A DNA stretch of 23,564 bases, from the NCBI GenBank assembly GCA_017999015.1, contig JAGOBZ010000008.1, forward strand, positions 1 through 23,564. The letters are read 5' to 3'. Positions 7,175 through 15,141 of the stretch are shown piece after piece (position 1 is the stretch's first letter; every line of letters begins with the position of its first letter). The translations under genes were made by a program, and so were the position numbers. Below the pieces are notes generated by a model that saw nothing but the letters and a program-made list of their open reading frames with translations, made no database searches and was not told the origin of the DNA. The DNA is from Kiritimatiellia bacterium. GTDB taxonomy: Bacteria; Verrucomicrobiota; Kiritimatiellia; RFP12; UBA1067.

Positions 7175-9580
7175 ATGCACCGGATGATTCAAGCGGCGAT
7201 GGGTGTCGCGATCTGCGTGGCAACGACTTTTGCTGAGGTTGCGGCACCGGAGCAGCGGTTGGAAACGGAAGCGCTGTTCATCAGCGGGACGGGGTGGACG
7301 CTTCAGCCGCTGGCGAACGGGAAGAAGGCTTTTGCCAATCGTGATTATGTGTGGAACGATCTGCCGCGCGGCACGTCCGCGTGGCGCTATACACAAATCG
7401 CGGGCGGCGAGCCGGCGGTCGTGGCGGTGGAGGCGCGCCAGGACACGACGGTCTACATGGCGAGCACGGTTGCGAATCCGGATGAGCGCTATGCCGGGTG
7501 GTCACCTGTCGCAGGCGTGAATTTCCGTTACACCGACGGAGGCCGCACACGACTGCATGTGTATGCGCGCAAACTCAAAACCGGTGAGCGCGTGTCATTA
7601 CCGCAGGGCACCTGGGCCGGCAGTCTGCTGCTGCTGGGGCTTGAGATCGAGGGCTCGCTCGAACGGCTGCCCTACAACAACCCGGGGCTCACGGTTGACC
7701 TGGGCGTCGGCCTCTGGGCGTGGCCGCTGCCGATGGATTTGGATGACGACGGCGATCTCGATCTGGCGGTGTCGTGTCCGGATCAGCCGTACAACGGGAT
7801 TTATGCGTTCGAGAATCCGACCGGCCGCACCGCGCCGCGCGCATGGATGCTCGGGCTGGACGGTGGAGCCCGCATGCCGGTCTTCAAGGCCGCGCGCCGT
7901 CTCAGCCGTTCGCCTTCAAACGTGCAGGTGAGTGATGTCGATGGCGAGCCGCGTGTCCTGACGCCGGCGACGACGTACCCGATGTTCAAGCAGACCGGGA
8001 CCGCTCAGGGCGTCAAGATCGAAGGCGAAAACATCAAGGCGAATATCCACACGAACGGCGTGCGCGCCAACATGTGGCGCTATGTGGATTACGACGGCGA
8101 CGGCGCGCAGGATCTGATCGTCGGCGTCGGCGACTGGAAAGCGTATGGCTGGGACAACGCCTACAACGCCGAAGGCGTCTGGACGAACGGGCCACTGCGC
8201 GGACTGGTCTATTGGCTGCGCAACCGCGGCACCACGCTGCAGCCCGATTACGCCCCGCACGCGCCGGTCCTGGCGGCGGGGCGGCCGCTCGAAGTGTTTG
8301 GCTGGCCGTCGCCGAATTTCGCGGACTGGGACGGGGACGGGGACCTTGATCTGCTGTGCGGCGAATTCCTGGACGGCTTCACCTATTTTGAGAACACCGG
8401 GTCGCGCACGCATCCTGCGTATGCGGCGGGACGCCGTCTGACGGGCAGCGACGGCCGTCCGCTGGTGATGGATTTACAGATGATCACGCCCACAGCCATC
8501 GACTGGGATCGCGACGGCGACTTGGATCTGATCTGCGGCGATGAAGACGGGCGCGTGGCATTCATTGAAAACACCGGCACGCTGTGCAAGGCCCGTATGC
8601 CCCGCTTCCGTCAGCCGCGCTATTTCCGCCAGGCGGCGCAGGACGTGAAGTTCGGCGCGCTGGTGACGCCCTTCGGGTGCGATTGGGACGGGGACGGCGA
8701 TTGGGACCTCATCTGCGGCAATACGGCCGGGTATATCGCGTTTGTCGAAAACCTGAGCGGAAAAGGCGTGGAGCAACCGGTCTGGGCCGAGCCGAAGCGG
8801 CTTCAGGCAGGCGGAAAGGTGCTGCGGGTCATGGCGGGCCCGAACGGCAGCATCCAGGGGCCGTGCGAGGCGAAATGGGGTTACACCACGCAGACCGTCT
8901 GCGATTGGGACGGGGACGGACGGCTGGATATCGTGGCGAATTCGATCTTGGGCAAGGTGCACTGGTACCGCAATATCGGCACGCGCCGGGCACCGGCTCT
9001 GGCGGCTGCGCAACCGGTCGAGGTCGAGTGGGCGGGTGACCAGCCGGCCTTGGCTTGGGGGTGGATGCGGCCCGAGGGCAAGGCCCTGCTCACGCAGTGG
9101 CGCACGACGCCGGTCACGGTGGACTGGAACCGCGACGGGCTGGTGGATCTCGTGATGCTGGATCAAGAAGGCTTTCTCGCCTTTTTTGAGCGGGCTCTGC
9201 GCGACGGACGGCGCGTCCTGCTGCATCCGCAGCGTGTTTTCTGCAATGAAAAAGGCGAGCCGCTTCAGTTCAACAGCGGGCGCGCGGGGCGCAGCGGACG
9301 CCGCAAGCTGTGTGTCACGGATTGGGACAGCGACGGGCGGCTGGACATTCTGATCAACTCCAAAAATGCCGAATGGTGGCGACAGACTGAGGACAAGGAT
9401 GGACGGTTCATCTTTGTGAACATGGGGAACCTCCACATCAAAAACATCGAAGGCCACGATGTGAGCCCGACGGTCGTGGACTTTAATGACGACGGCGTTC
9501 CGGATTTCATCGGCGGTGCGGAAGACGGCTTCCTCTACTATCTGCGTAATCCGCGCACGTCCGCTGCCCGCTCCCGTTGA
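7175..9580 (+). CDS. Exported FG-GAP/VCBS repeat protein with nine calcium-type motifs
   Basis: An 801-residue protein with a signal peptide (cleavage probably near residue 20, TFA-EVA). The first 180 residues form a separate domain beginning RLETEALFISGTGW. The rest carries nine motifs of the form D-x-D-x-D-G-x-x-D, for example DLDDDGDLDL (about 189), YDGDGAQDL (305), DWDGDGDLDL (385), DWDRDGDLDL (442), DWDGDGDWDL (502), DWDGDGRLDI (575), DWNRDGLVDL (649), DWDSDGRLDI (715) and DFNDDGVPDF (768). Such motifs bind calcium in integrin-like propellers. The family usually binds ligands rather than catalysing reactions, so a glycan-binding or surface-anchoring role is likely, but this is inference. 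The ATG overlaps the symporter's end context and AAGGGG lies just upstream. Fourth gene of the operon. Confidence 0.88.
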   Translation: MHRMIQAAMGVAICVATTFAEVAAPEQRLETEALFISGTGWTLQPLANGKKAFANRDYVWNDLPRGTSAWRYTQIAGGEPAVVAVEARQDTTVYMASTVANPDERYAGWSPVAGVNFRYTDGGRTRLHVYARKLKTGERVSLPQGTWAGSLLLLGLEIEGSLERLPYNNPGLTVDLGVGLWAWPLPMDLDDDGDLDLAVSCPDQPYNGIYAFENPTGRTAPRAWMLGLDGGARMPVFKAARRLSRSPSNVQVSDVDGEPRVLTPATTYPMFKQTGTAQGVKIEGENIKANIHTNGVRANMWRYVDYDGDGAQDLIVGVGDWKAYGWDNAYNAEGVWTNGPLRGLVYWLRNRGTTLQPDYAPHAPVLAAGRPLEVFGWPSPNFADWDGDGDLDLLCGEFLDGFTYFENTGSRTHPAYAAGRRLTGSDGRPLVMDLQMITPTAIDWDRDGDLDLICGDEDGRVAFIENTGTLCKARMPRFRQPRYFRQAAQDVKFGALVTPFGCDWDGDGDWDLICGNTAGYIAFVENLSGKGVEQPVWAEPKRLQAGGKVLRVMAGPNGSIQGPCEAKWGYTTQTVCDWDGDGRLDIVANSILGKVHWYRNIGTRRAPALAAAQPVEVEWAGDQPALAWGWMRPEGKALLTQWRTTPVTVDWNRDGLVDLVMLDQEGFLAFFERALRDGRRVLLHPQRVFCNEKGEPLQFNSGRAGRSGRRKLCVTDWDSDGRLDILINSKNAEWWRQTEDKDGRFIFVNMGNLHIKNIEGHDVSPTVVDFNDDGVPDFIGGAEDGFLYYLRNPRTSAARSR

Positions 9581-9605
9581 AATCTTGACGGAATGGAGCA
9601 CAATG

Positions 9606-12458
9606 ATGAGCGTGGTGCATAGCGGTTGGATCGGCGCGGCTGTTTGCTTGATGACGGCGCAGGTTGTTTGCGCCGCGCTGCCTCAGGGTGCGCAGGTGGT
9701 GCAAGCCGAAACGATGACGCTGAGCGGCAGCGGTTGGCGCGTGCGGGACCATGATGCCAAGGAGTGGTATACGGGGTGCCCCTTTGGACAGATGCTGAGC
9801 GGCAAGAACGGTGAGCAGGGAAAAGCATCCATGACGGTGTCGCTGCCGGCCGGAGGCAGATGTCGCGTGTGGGTCCGCCATTTGGACATGCTCACGCACC
9901 GCGCCCGCTCAGGATTCGCGCTGACCGTCGATCAGGGAGGCCGACAAGTGCTACGTTCGGAGATGGGTGTAGAAGAGCGCTCGCCGCGATCCACGCCTGA
10001 AGGCGCGAAAAAGTGGGGGGACAACTACGCGCGCTGGATCTGGAGTGTCGCGGAGTTTGAGGCGGTGGCTGGCCCGATGCAACTCACTGTGGAAAAGTTG
10101 CACGCGGTGCCGGTCTCGTCGTGCACGCGCTGCCTGGACGTGCTGGTCGTGACAACGGATGCGGCTTACGAGCCGCGCGTGACCGATCTGTCGCCGTTCT
10201 ATCTGAAGGTGCGCATGCTGCCGGAACAAAAGGTGCCCGCCGTCATTCACTTCTGGGGACGCCGTCCGTTTGAGCCGTGGTATACCGATCACGCGAACAT
10301 TAACCGCAAGGGCATGTTTCGCGGGATCGGTGCCGGAGCCGAAGACAAACCCGGAATCCGCATGGCGTCCGGCGAGGAAAGCCCGTGGGTGGATGTTTCG
10401 CCTTATCTCGCCTATGGAGGACTCAACCAGATCAGCCTGTATGCGATGCGCATTTTTGCCGCGCCAGAAACCGAGGCGGCTTTCGAGGTCATGTTCTCAA
10501 AGACATCGTCTGAGGCAGGGCTCATTCGGCGCGAGGTACGGCGCGGCACGGGCGATGGATATCAATTCGCGATTGACCTTTCGGAGTACAGACTGGTGAC
10601 CGAACACGAGGGGAGCGCGTCCTCATTGGCCATGGCTAAGGCGGTGCCGCAGGTGCCGGGCAAACCGCCGACGGCATTCCCGTTTTTTACCGGAATGAAG
10701 CTGAACGAAACGCGTTCGACTGCGCAGGCGGTGGCGAATGAGCGCGAGGCGCTCCGCCTGATCGGGATAAGCGGCACGAAGCAGTGGCCGTCGCACTTTT
10801 ATTTTCATATGACGGCTGCCCCGGGCTGTCTCGGCCAGCCCGATCACGCGCGTATCGACGCGATGTTCGCAGGCGTTGCGCGCGAGCATCCGGACCGTTC
10901 GGGCTGGACGGCCATTAACCTGATGGACGAACCGGGTTTTGATTTCACTCATGTCGCGGCCTGCGAGGCCTGCCAGAACGGGTTTGCGCCATTCCTGGAA
11001 CGGGAAGGGGTGGTGCCGGACATGCGGGCCGGGTTGAAGCTGAACAACAGCCCGGAAGGCACCAACGCGCTGCAGAAGGCCTCGTATTACTATACCCGGC
11101 GGTACATGAATCATCTGATGACGGAGATGCTGAGCGCAGGGCATGCCAGTGTGCAGCGACATATGCCCGGCATGCCGACAACCGTCAATTTCGCCTGCGA
11201 GCTGCTGGATGGCAATTTGGTTTCGCGCAGCGTGGATTGGTTTGAGATTCTGGGGTCGGGCGCCTTAACTTACGGGTGGCATGAGGATTGGGGCGGTTGG
11301 GCACGTACGCGGCAGGTGAACGGCTTTTACGTCGATGTGATGCGCGCCGCCTGCCGCGCGCCGGGCGTGGAGTATGGCATCTATAACATTCTGTGCCGGA
11401 CGCCTTGGGAGATCCAGGCGCGCGCCTTTCTGGAGTTAGGTCATGGAGTCAGGGCGATGCACTTTTTCAACTACGGACCGTATTACGCGATCACCAGCGA
11501 TGCAAACAGCCAGCGTCCGGAAATCTATGAGGCGATCAAGCGTGTTACCTTTGCGATGGGTGCGGTGGAGCGCGATGTGTTGGCCGGTCGTCCGGCGCGA
11601 GGCGACGTCGCCCAGCTTCTCAGCGTCAGCGGCGATATTTGGCATGCGACACGCGACAACGTGTTTGGCAAGGAGCGAGCCTGGCTCCATCTGTTGCTGC
11701 GCCATTGCGGGGTGAGCTGCGATGTCCTGCACGAGGATGAACTCTCCGGCACCCTGGCCGCGTATCGCGTTCTGTTTGTAAACGACGCTCACTTGAAGCG
11801 CTCGGCACTGGCGCCTTTGACGGCGTGGGTGCGAGGGGGCGGCGTTCTCGTGCTGGGGGCTGGCGCGTTGACGAGCGACGAGTTCGGTGCGCCGCTCGGA
11901 CTGGACGAGGCGCTGGGCGTCTCGCGCGCGCCTCTGGCGCTGCGCGACCTGCCGGGGCGCGCTGAATATGAGATGCTGCGACTGAAGCCGCTCGGTGAGC
12001 ATCACGGCATGCCGCTGCTGTGCGGAACGAACGCGCCGCTGGAACACGTGACGGCTGCGGACCGCGGACGGGTTGTTCTGACAGGTTTCTTCCCTGGCAT
12101 CAGTTATATCGCGACCTCGAAGCGTCCGGATGCGACCGAATATTCAGCCTTGGATTTTGAGGCGGCACACCGTGTCTGGATGGCTACGCTATTAGCGGCG
12201 AGCGGAGTGAGGCCCAGGGTGCGCGTCTCGCCGTACAACGTGGAAGTCAACCTGCTGGAGTCCCCAGAGGCGGACGTGCTCGCAGTATCGAACTGGATCG
12301 GAAAGAAGGCGGTCGTGACCGTAGAGGTGGACCGTGCACCCGGCTATCGTGCGGTTGAACCGGTCGTGGGCAGGCTGATAGCGCAGACCGTCAGGCAACA
12401 GACGCTCTGTCTGACACTTGAGGTCGGTGCGGGTGACCTCGTCCGTCTGGTGCGCTGA
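9606..12458 (+). CDS. Exported multidomain glycoside-hydrolase-like protein with GATase-like domain
   Basis: About 950 residues. A signal peptide (hydrophobic stretch to about residue 23, VCA-ALP) precedes an N-terminal beta-sandwich domain opening VVQAETMTLSGSGW, which shares an ET..SG.GW motif with the preceding operon protein. The middle third looks like a TIM barrel: NLMDEPGF places Glu442 after an Asn-x-x-Asp pattern reminiscent of the acid/base of clan GH-A. From about residue 720, VLFVNDAHLKRSALAPLTAW followed by RGGGVLVLGAGAL resembles the GATase-like trimerisation domain of GH42 beta-galactosidases. A small C-terminal beta domain ends the protein. ATG 9606 is chosen (GGAG 7 nt upstream); ATG 9603 is equally possible. 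The open frame extends further left into the previous gene, but that part is not protein-like. The exact GH family was not recognised. Last gene of the operon. Confidence 0.83.
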   Translation: MSVVHSGWIGAAVCLMTAQVVCAALPQGAQVVQAETMTLSGSGWRVRDHDAKEWYTGCPFGQMLSGKNGEQGKASMTVSLPAGGRCRVWVRHLDMLTHRARSGFALTVDQGGRQVLRSEMGVEERSPRSTPEGAKKWGDNYARWIWSVAEFEAVAGPMQLTVEKLHAVPVSSCTRCLDVLVVTTDAAYEPRVTDLSPFYLKVRMLPEQKVPAVIHFWGRRPFEPWYTDHANINRKGMFRGIGAGAEDKPGIRMASGEESPWVDVSPYLAYGGLNQISLYAMRIFAAPETEAAFEVMFSKTSSEAGLIRREVRRGTGDGYQFAIDLSEYRLVTEHEGSASSLAMAKAVPQVPGKPPTAFPFFTGMKLNETRSTAQAVANEREALRLIGISGTKQWPSHFYFHMTAAPGCLGQPDHARIDAMFAGVAREHPDRSGWTAINLMDEPGFDFTHVAACEACQNGFAPFLEREGVVPDMRAGLKLNNSPEGTNALQKASYYYTRRYMNHLMTEMLSAGHASVQRHMPGMPTTVNFACELLDGNLVSRSVDWFEILGSGALTYGWHEDWGGWARTRQVNGFYVDVMRAACRAPGVEYGIYNILCRTPWEIQARAFLELGHGVRAMHFFNYGPYYAITSDANSQRPEIYEAIKRVTFAMGAVERDVLAGRPARGDVAQLLSVSGDIWHATRDNVFGKERAWLHLLLRHCGVSCDVLHEDELSGTLAAYRVLFVNDAHLKRSALAPLTAWVRGGGVLVLGAGALTSDEFGAPLGLDEALGVSRAPLALRDLPGRAEYEMLRLKPLGEHHGMPLLCGTNAPLEHVTAADRGRVVLTGFFPGISYIATSKRPDATEYSALDFEAAHRVWMATLLAASGVRPRVRVSPYNVEVNLLESPEADVLAVSNWIGKKAVVTVEVDRAPGYRAVEPVVGRLIAQTVRQQTLCLTLEVGAGDLVRLVR

Positions 12459-12474
12459 CCGTCTTCCGGCAGAA

Positions 12475-13053
12475 TCAGCCGTCGTTCTCAGACAGCACGG
12501 CCACCTGTTTGCCGCAATGCGGACAGGTGCCTGTGGTGTTCCATGGGAACAGCTTGCCGCAGGCGGCGCAGGTCCAGCGCGTTTTCAGTTCTGCGGCTGC
12601 CGCCGCAAGGCCGTCCTTTTTGACTCGGGCGCAGGTCCGTCGCGCCACTTGACGGTAGAGCGGCTTTTCATGATGCTTGAGCAGCTTCTCGCAGCTCTCG
12701 AAACTTTCGCACAGGCCGCAGTTGACGACTTTCTTTTCTTTGGCACACAGGAAGACGGCGCACTTCGACTCCATGCTCGGATGCGTGCATCCTTTGCATT
12801 TCTTGCCGTCTTTTTTGCCTTTGAGATGCAGTTCGCAGGCCGCGCAGTAGATGCCGCAGAATGCGATCTCCATGTTCTTCTTCCCTTGCTGGGCCAGTGC
12901 CCCAGGTGCGACCGTCTGTTGCCCTGTATCTGCGGCTTTCAGACTGCGGGCATTGCGGCTTGAAGGTTGTGCGCCGCATACACGATGCGCACAGACGGCA
13001 CACATGCAGCCGGCGACAAACGCGCGGCGGTTTGTTTCTTTGGGATGTTTCAT
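12475..13053 (-). CDS. DUF3795 cysteine-rich protein with Tat-like leader and C-terminal zinc ribbon
   Basis: A 192-residue protein. The ATG at 13053 has AGGAG 6 nt upstream. The N-terminus contains NRRAFVAG, which fits the twin-arginine pattern RRxF, followed by a short Cys/Ala segment. The DUF3795 body begins at MEIAFCGIYCAACE (residue 61) with many paired cysteines (KKCKGC, SKCAVFLC, NCGLCESFESC). The end, WTCAACGKLFPWNTTGTCPHCGK, is a clear zinc ribbon with two CxxC pairs. DUF3795 proteins have no settled function and probably bind metal. Met61 (12873) is itself preceded by a purine-rich AGGGAAGAAG, so an internal cytoplasmic start is possible. It follows the phosphatase gene after a 65-nt gap and may share its transcript. 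It converges on the glycan operon with only 16 nt between stop codons and no visible terminator. Confidence 0.82.
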   Translation of the reverse strand: MKHPKETNRRAFVAGCMCAVCAHRVCGAQPSSRNARSLKAADTGQQTVAPGALAQQGKKNMEIAFCGIYCAACELHLKGKKDGKKCKGCTHPSMESKCAVFLCAKEKKVVNCGLCESFESCEKLLKHHEKPLYRQVARRTCARVKKDGLAAAAAELKTRWTCAACGKLFPWNTTGTCPHCGKQVAVLSENDG

Positions 13054-13118
13054 GACTTTCTCCTGTGTTGAACGACATGATACGTGAGACACTGGCAGGG
13101 CGATGTGAAAACGAGCAT

Positions 13119-13895
13119 TTAGAGCAGGGGCAACAAGGCCTCGCGGCAGGCGGTATGCAGGCGGCCGTTGGTGGCCAGGAATGCGATGCGGTGCCCGGGA
13201 TAGGCTTTGAGGGTCTTGCAGCAACCGCCGGCACGCTCTACGATCAGGCTGGCCGCAGCCATGTCCCAGACATAGATGCCGGACTCGAAATAACCGTCCA
13301 GCCGTCCTGCCGCCACCATGCACATGTCGACCGCGGCGGCGCCGAGAATGCGCGGGCGCTGGGCGATCTCGGCGACGCGGCGCATGAATTTGAAGGCGTG
13401 CTCACCGAGATCCCACTTGTCCGCACCGGTTGCCAGCATCGCCAGGTCAAGCCGGTCGGTTTGCGACACACGGATGGGGACGCCGTTGCACAGCGCGGGG
13501 CCGTCACACGTGGCTTCATAAAGCTGGTGCATCTCCGGAATGAAGACGGCGCCGGCTATCGCCTTCCCTTGGTGCCGCACCGCAACCGAACAGCACCACC
13601 ACGGCAGACCGTGAAAGAAGTTGATCGTGCCGTCAATCGGATCAATAATCCAAACGGTGTCGCTCGCGGGCAGCGGTGCGTCACAAGTCTCTTCTCCCAG
13701 GATCGCATGGTCGGGGAACGCGGAAAGGATGACCGCCGTTGCGGTCTCCTGCGCCTCGACATCCAGCTTATGCTTGACGTCGGTGCGCAGAATCGAGTTG
13801 ACGTCGCCGCGCCGGTGCAGGTTGGCGAGCACGTGTTCGCCCGCGCGGCGGGCGGCCAGTGTTGCAATGGCTTGGAGTTCGGTTGTCGTATGCAT
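13119..13895 (-). CDS. suhB: Inositol-1-monophosphatase family phosphatase (SuhB-like)
   Basis: A 258-residue protein of normal family length. The metal-binding motifs are present: GEET (Glu68-Glu69), DPIDGT (85-90) inside WIIDPIDGTINFFHG, and YVWDMAAAS with Asp211 near the C-terminus. The family hydrolyses inositol monophosphate and related sugar or nucleotide phosphates in the cytoplasm with magnesium. In E. coli, SuhB also joins rRNA antitermination complexes, which would suit its place beside RNA-modification genes, though that is inference. The start codon lies 4 nt beyond the stop of the upstream methyltransferase gene, implying coupled translation. The gene symbol is by family resemblance; the true substrate may differ (for example histidinol phosphate or fructose bisphosphate). 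Confidence 0.88.
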   Translation of the reverse strand: MHTTTELQAIATLAARRAGEHVLANLHRRGDVNSILRTDVKHKLDVEAQETATAVILSAFPDHAILGEETCDAPLPASDTVWIIDPIDGTINFFHGLPWWCCSVAVRHQGKAIAGAVFIPEMHQLYEATCDGPALCNGVPIRVSQTDRLDLAMLATGADKWDLGEHAFKFMRRVAEIAQRPRILGAAAVDMCMVAAGRLDGYFESGIYVWDMAAASLIVERAGGCCKTLKAYPGHRIAFLATNGRLHTACREALLPLL

Positions 13896-13899
13896 AGCG

Positions 13900-15141
13900 T
13901 TAACCTTGTGCCTCAGAACGAATGAGTTCCACCAGTGATTCGAAATGGGCGGTACGTGGAAACATGTCGAAAAGTTTCACGCGCGCGATGCGGTAGCCGC
14001 CCGGCAGCAGCACGGCGAGGTCGCGGGCCAGCGTGGCGGGATCGCACGAAACATAAAAAATGCGCCGGGCCCGGCACGTGGCAAGCGCACGCGCCAAGCC
14101 GGGCGCCATGCCGTCGCGGGGCGGATCGATCAGCACGGTTGTCTGCGAGGGGGTGCGGATGAGCGCGGCGAAATCGACGGCGTCGCGCCCCAACGAGGCA
14201 CAACGGAAATCGGCGTCCAATCCAAGTGCGCGTGCGTTGCGCTGCGCATCACGGATGGCGCTGCGTCCAGATTCGACACCGGTCAGGCACGTGCCCCCGG
14301 CCTGCAGGAGCGCGAACCCGAAGACTCCCACGCCGCAGTAGAGGTCGAGGATGTCCGGCGCGGCACGATCGGCCCGGAACCAGGTCTGGACGGTGCGCAC
14401 AAGCGCGTCGGCCACCGGCGGGTTCACCTGGAAGAAGGCGTCGCGCGCGACCTGCAGGGGGCCGGCGGGCGATGCTTCGGTGAGCGGCGAGGCGTCAGGC
14501 GAGATGTGTCCGGCGCGCCACCAGCACGCGCCGTCATGCGGCGTATGGCGCAGCACGACAGCATCCCCGTCACGCAGGTCGCGAAATCCGTCCTGCGCGG
14601 GCAACTCCGCCAACAGGGCGTTGATGGCCTCGCAAGCAAGCGGGCAGGATCTCAGCGGCAGCACGCGGTGCGAAGCCTCGCGCCGGTAACCGACGCGCGT
14701 GCCGTCGGGGCGGTATTCGGCGTGCAGCGTGATTTTATTGCGATAATGCAGCGGTCGGGGCGCATGATGGGGTGCCTCGTAGCGGAGATTGTCAGCGCCC
14801 GGCAGGTGGCGCAACAGGCCTTCGAGCTGCTGTTGCTTGGCCGCGACTTCGGCGGGATAGGCGAGGTGGTCATAGCAGCAGCCCGGCACGCGCACCGGTT
14901 CGCCGCTGTCAGGATCGATGACACGGCAGCATGGCGCCATACGCTGGGGCGACGGCGTGATGAGGTCAAGGCAGGCGGCGCGGGCATAGCGTTTTTTGAC
15001 TTGGGTGACACGGACGCGCAGACGATCGCCGGGGGCGCTTTCGGGAATAAAAATCACACGGCCATCGCAGCGCGCCACACCGTCGCCCCCGTACGCCAAC
15101 GCATGAACGTCGGCGGTCAGCGTGTCGCTGATGGTCAGCAT
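13900..15141 (-). CDS. rlmD: 23S rRNA (uracil-5-)-methyltransferase, RlmD/TrmA family
   Basis: A 413-residue SAM-dependent methyltransferase. An N-terminal TRAM domain (about 1-60) precedes a cysteine-bearing segment (Cys71-Cys72 and Cys88-Cys89 in PGCCYDHLAY, plus SCPLACE later) that probably holds a 4Fe-4S cluster, though the spacing is longer than in E. coli RlmD because of an insert. The SAM-binding DILDLYCGVGVFGFALLQAG, the catalytic VLIDPPRDGM and the cysteine nucleophile in YVSCDPATLARD are all present. It methylates C5 of a uracil, by family either in 23S rRNA or in tRNA position 54; which one cannot be settled from sequence alone. The ATG overlaps the stop of miaB (ATGCTGA), so the two RNA-modifying enzymes are likely coupled in translation. 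Confidence 0.9.
   Translation of the reverse strand: MLTISDTLTADVHALAYGGDGVARCDGRVIFIPESAPGDRLRVRVTQVKKRYARAACLDLITPSPQRMAPCCRVIDPDSGEPVRVPGCCYDHLAYPAEVAAKQQQLEGLLRHLPGADNLRYEAPHHAPRPLHYRNKITLHAEYRPDGTRVGYRREASHRVLPLRSCPLACEAINALLAELPAQDGFRDLRDGDAVVLRHTPHDGACWWRAGHISPDASPLTEASPAGPLQVARDAFFQVNPPVADALVRTVQTWFRADRAAPDILDLYCGVGVFGFALLQAGGTCLTGVESGRSAIRDAQRNARALGLDADFRCASLGRDAVDFAALIRTPSQTTVLIDPPRDGMAPGLARALATCRARRIFYVSCDPATLARDLAVLLPGGYRIARVKLFDMFPRTAHFESLVELIRSEAQG

Noticed and set aside
8474..9601. A 375-codon minus-strand frame within the VCBS gene
   Set aside because: It includes repeated AVPVPI segments that are simply the complement of the calcium-motif codons.
9486..9602. N-terminal extension of the GH-like protein into the VCBS gene
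   Set aside because: The extra 39 residues are not protein-like, overlap the upstream gene, and precede a clear signal peptide with its own ribosome binding site.
12459..12474. Terminator between the convergent glycan operon and DUF3795 gene
   Set aside because: Only 16 nt separate the stop codons, and no hairpin with a T-tract is visible in or around the gap.
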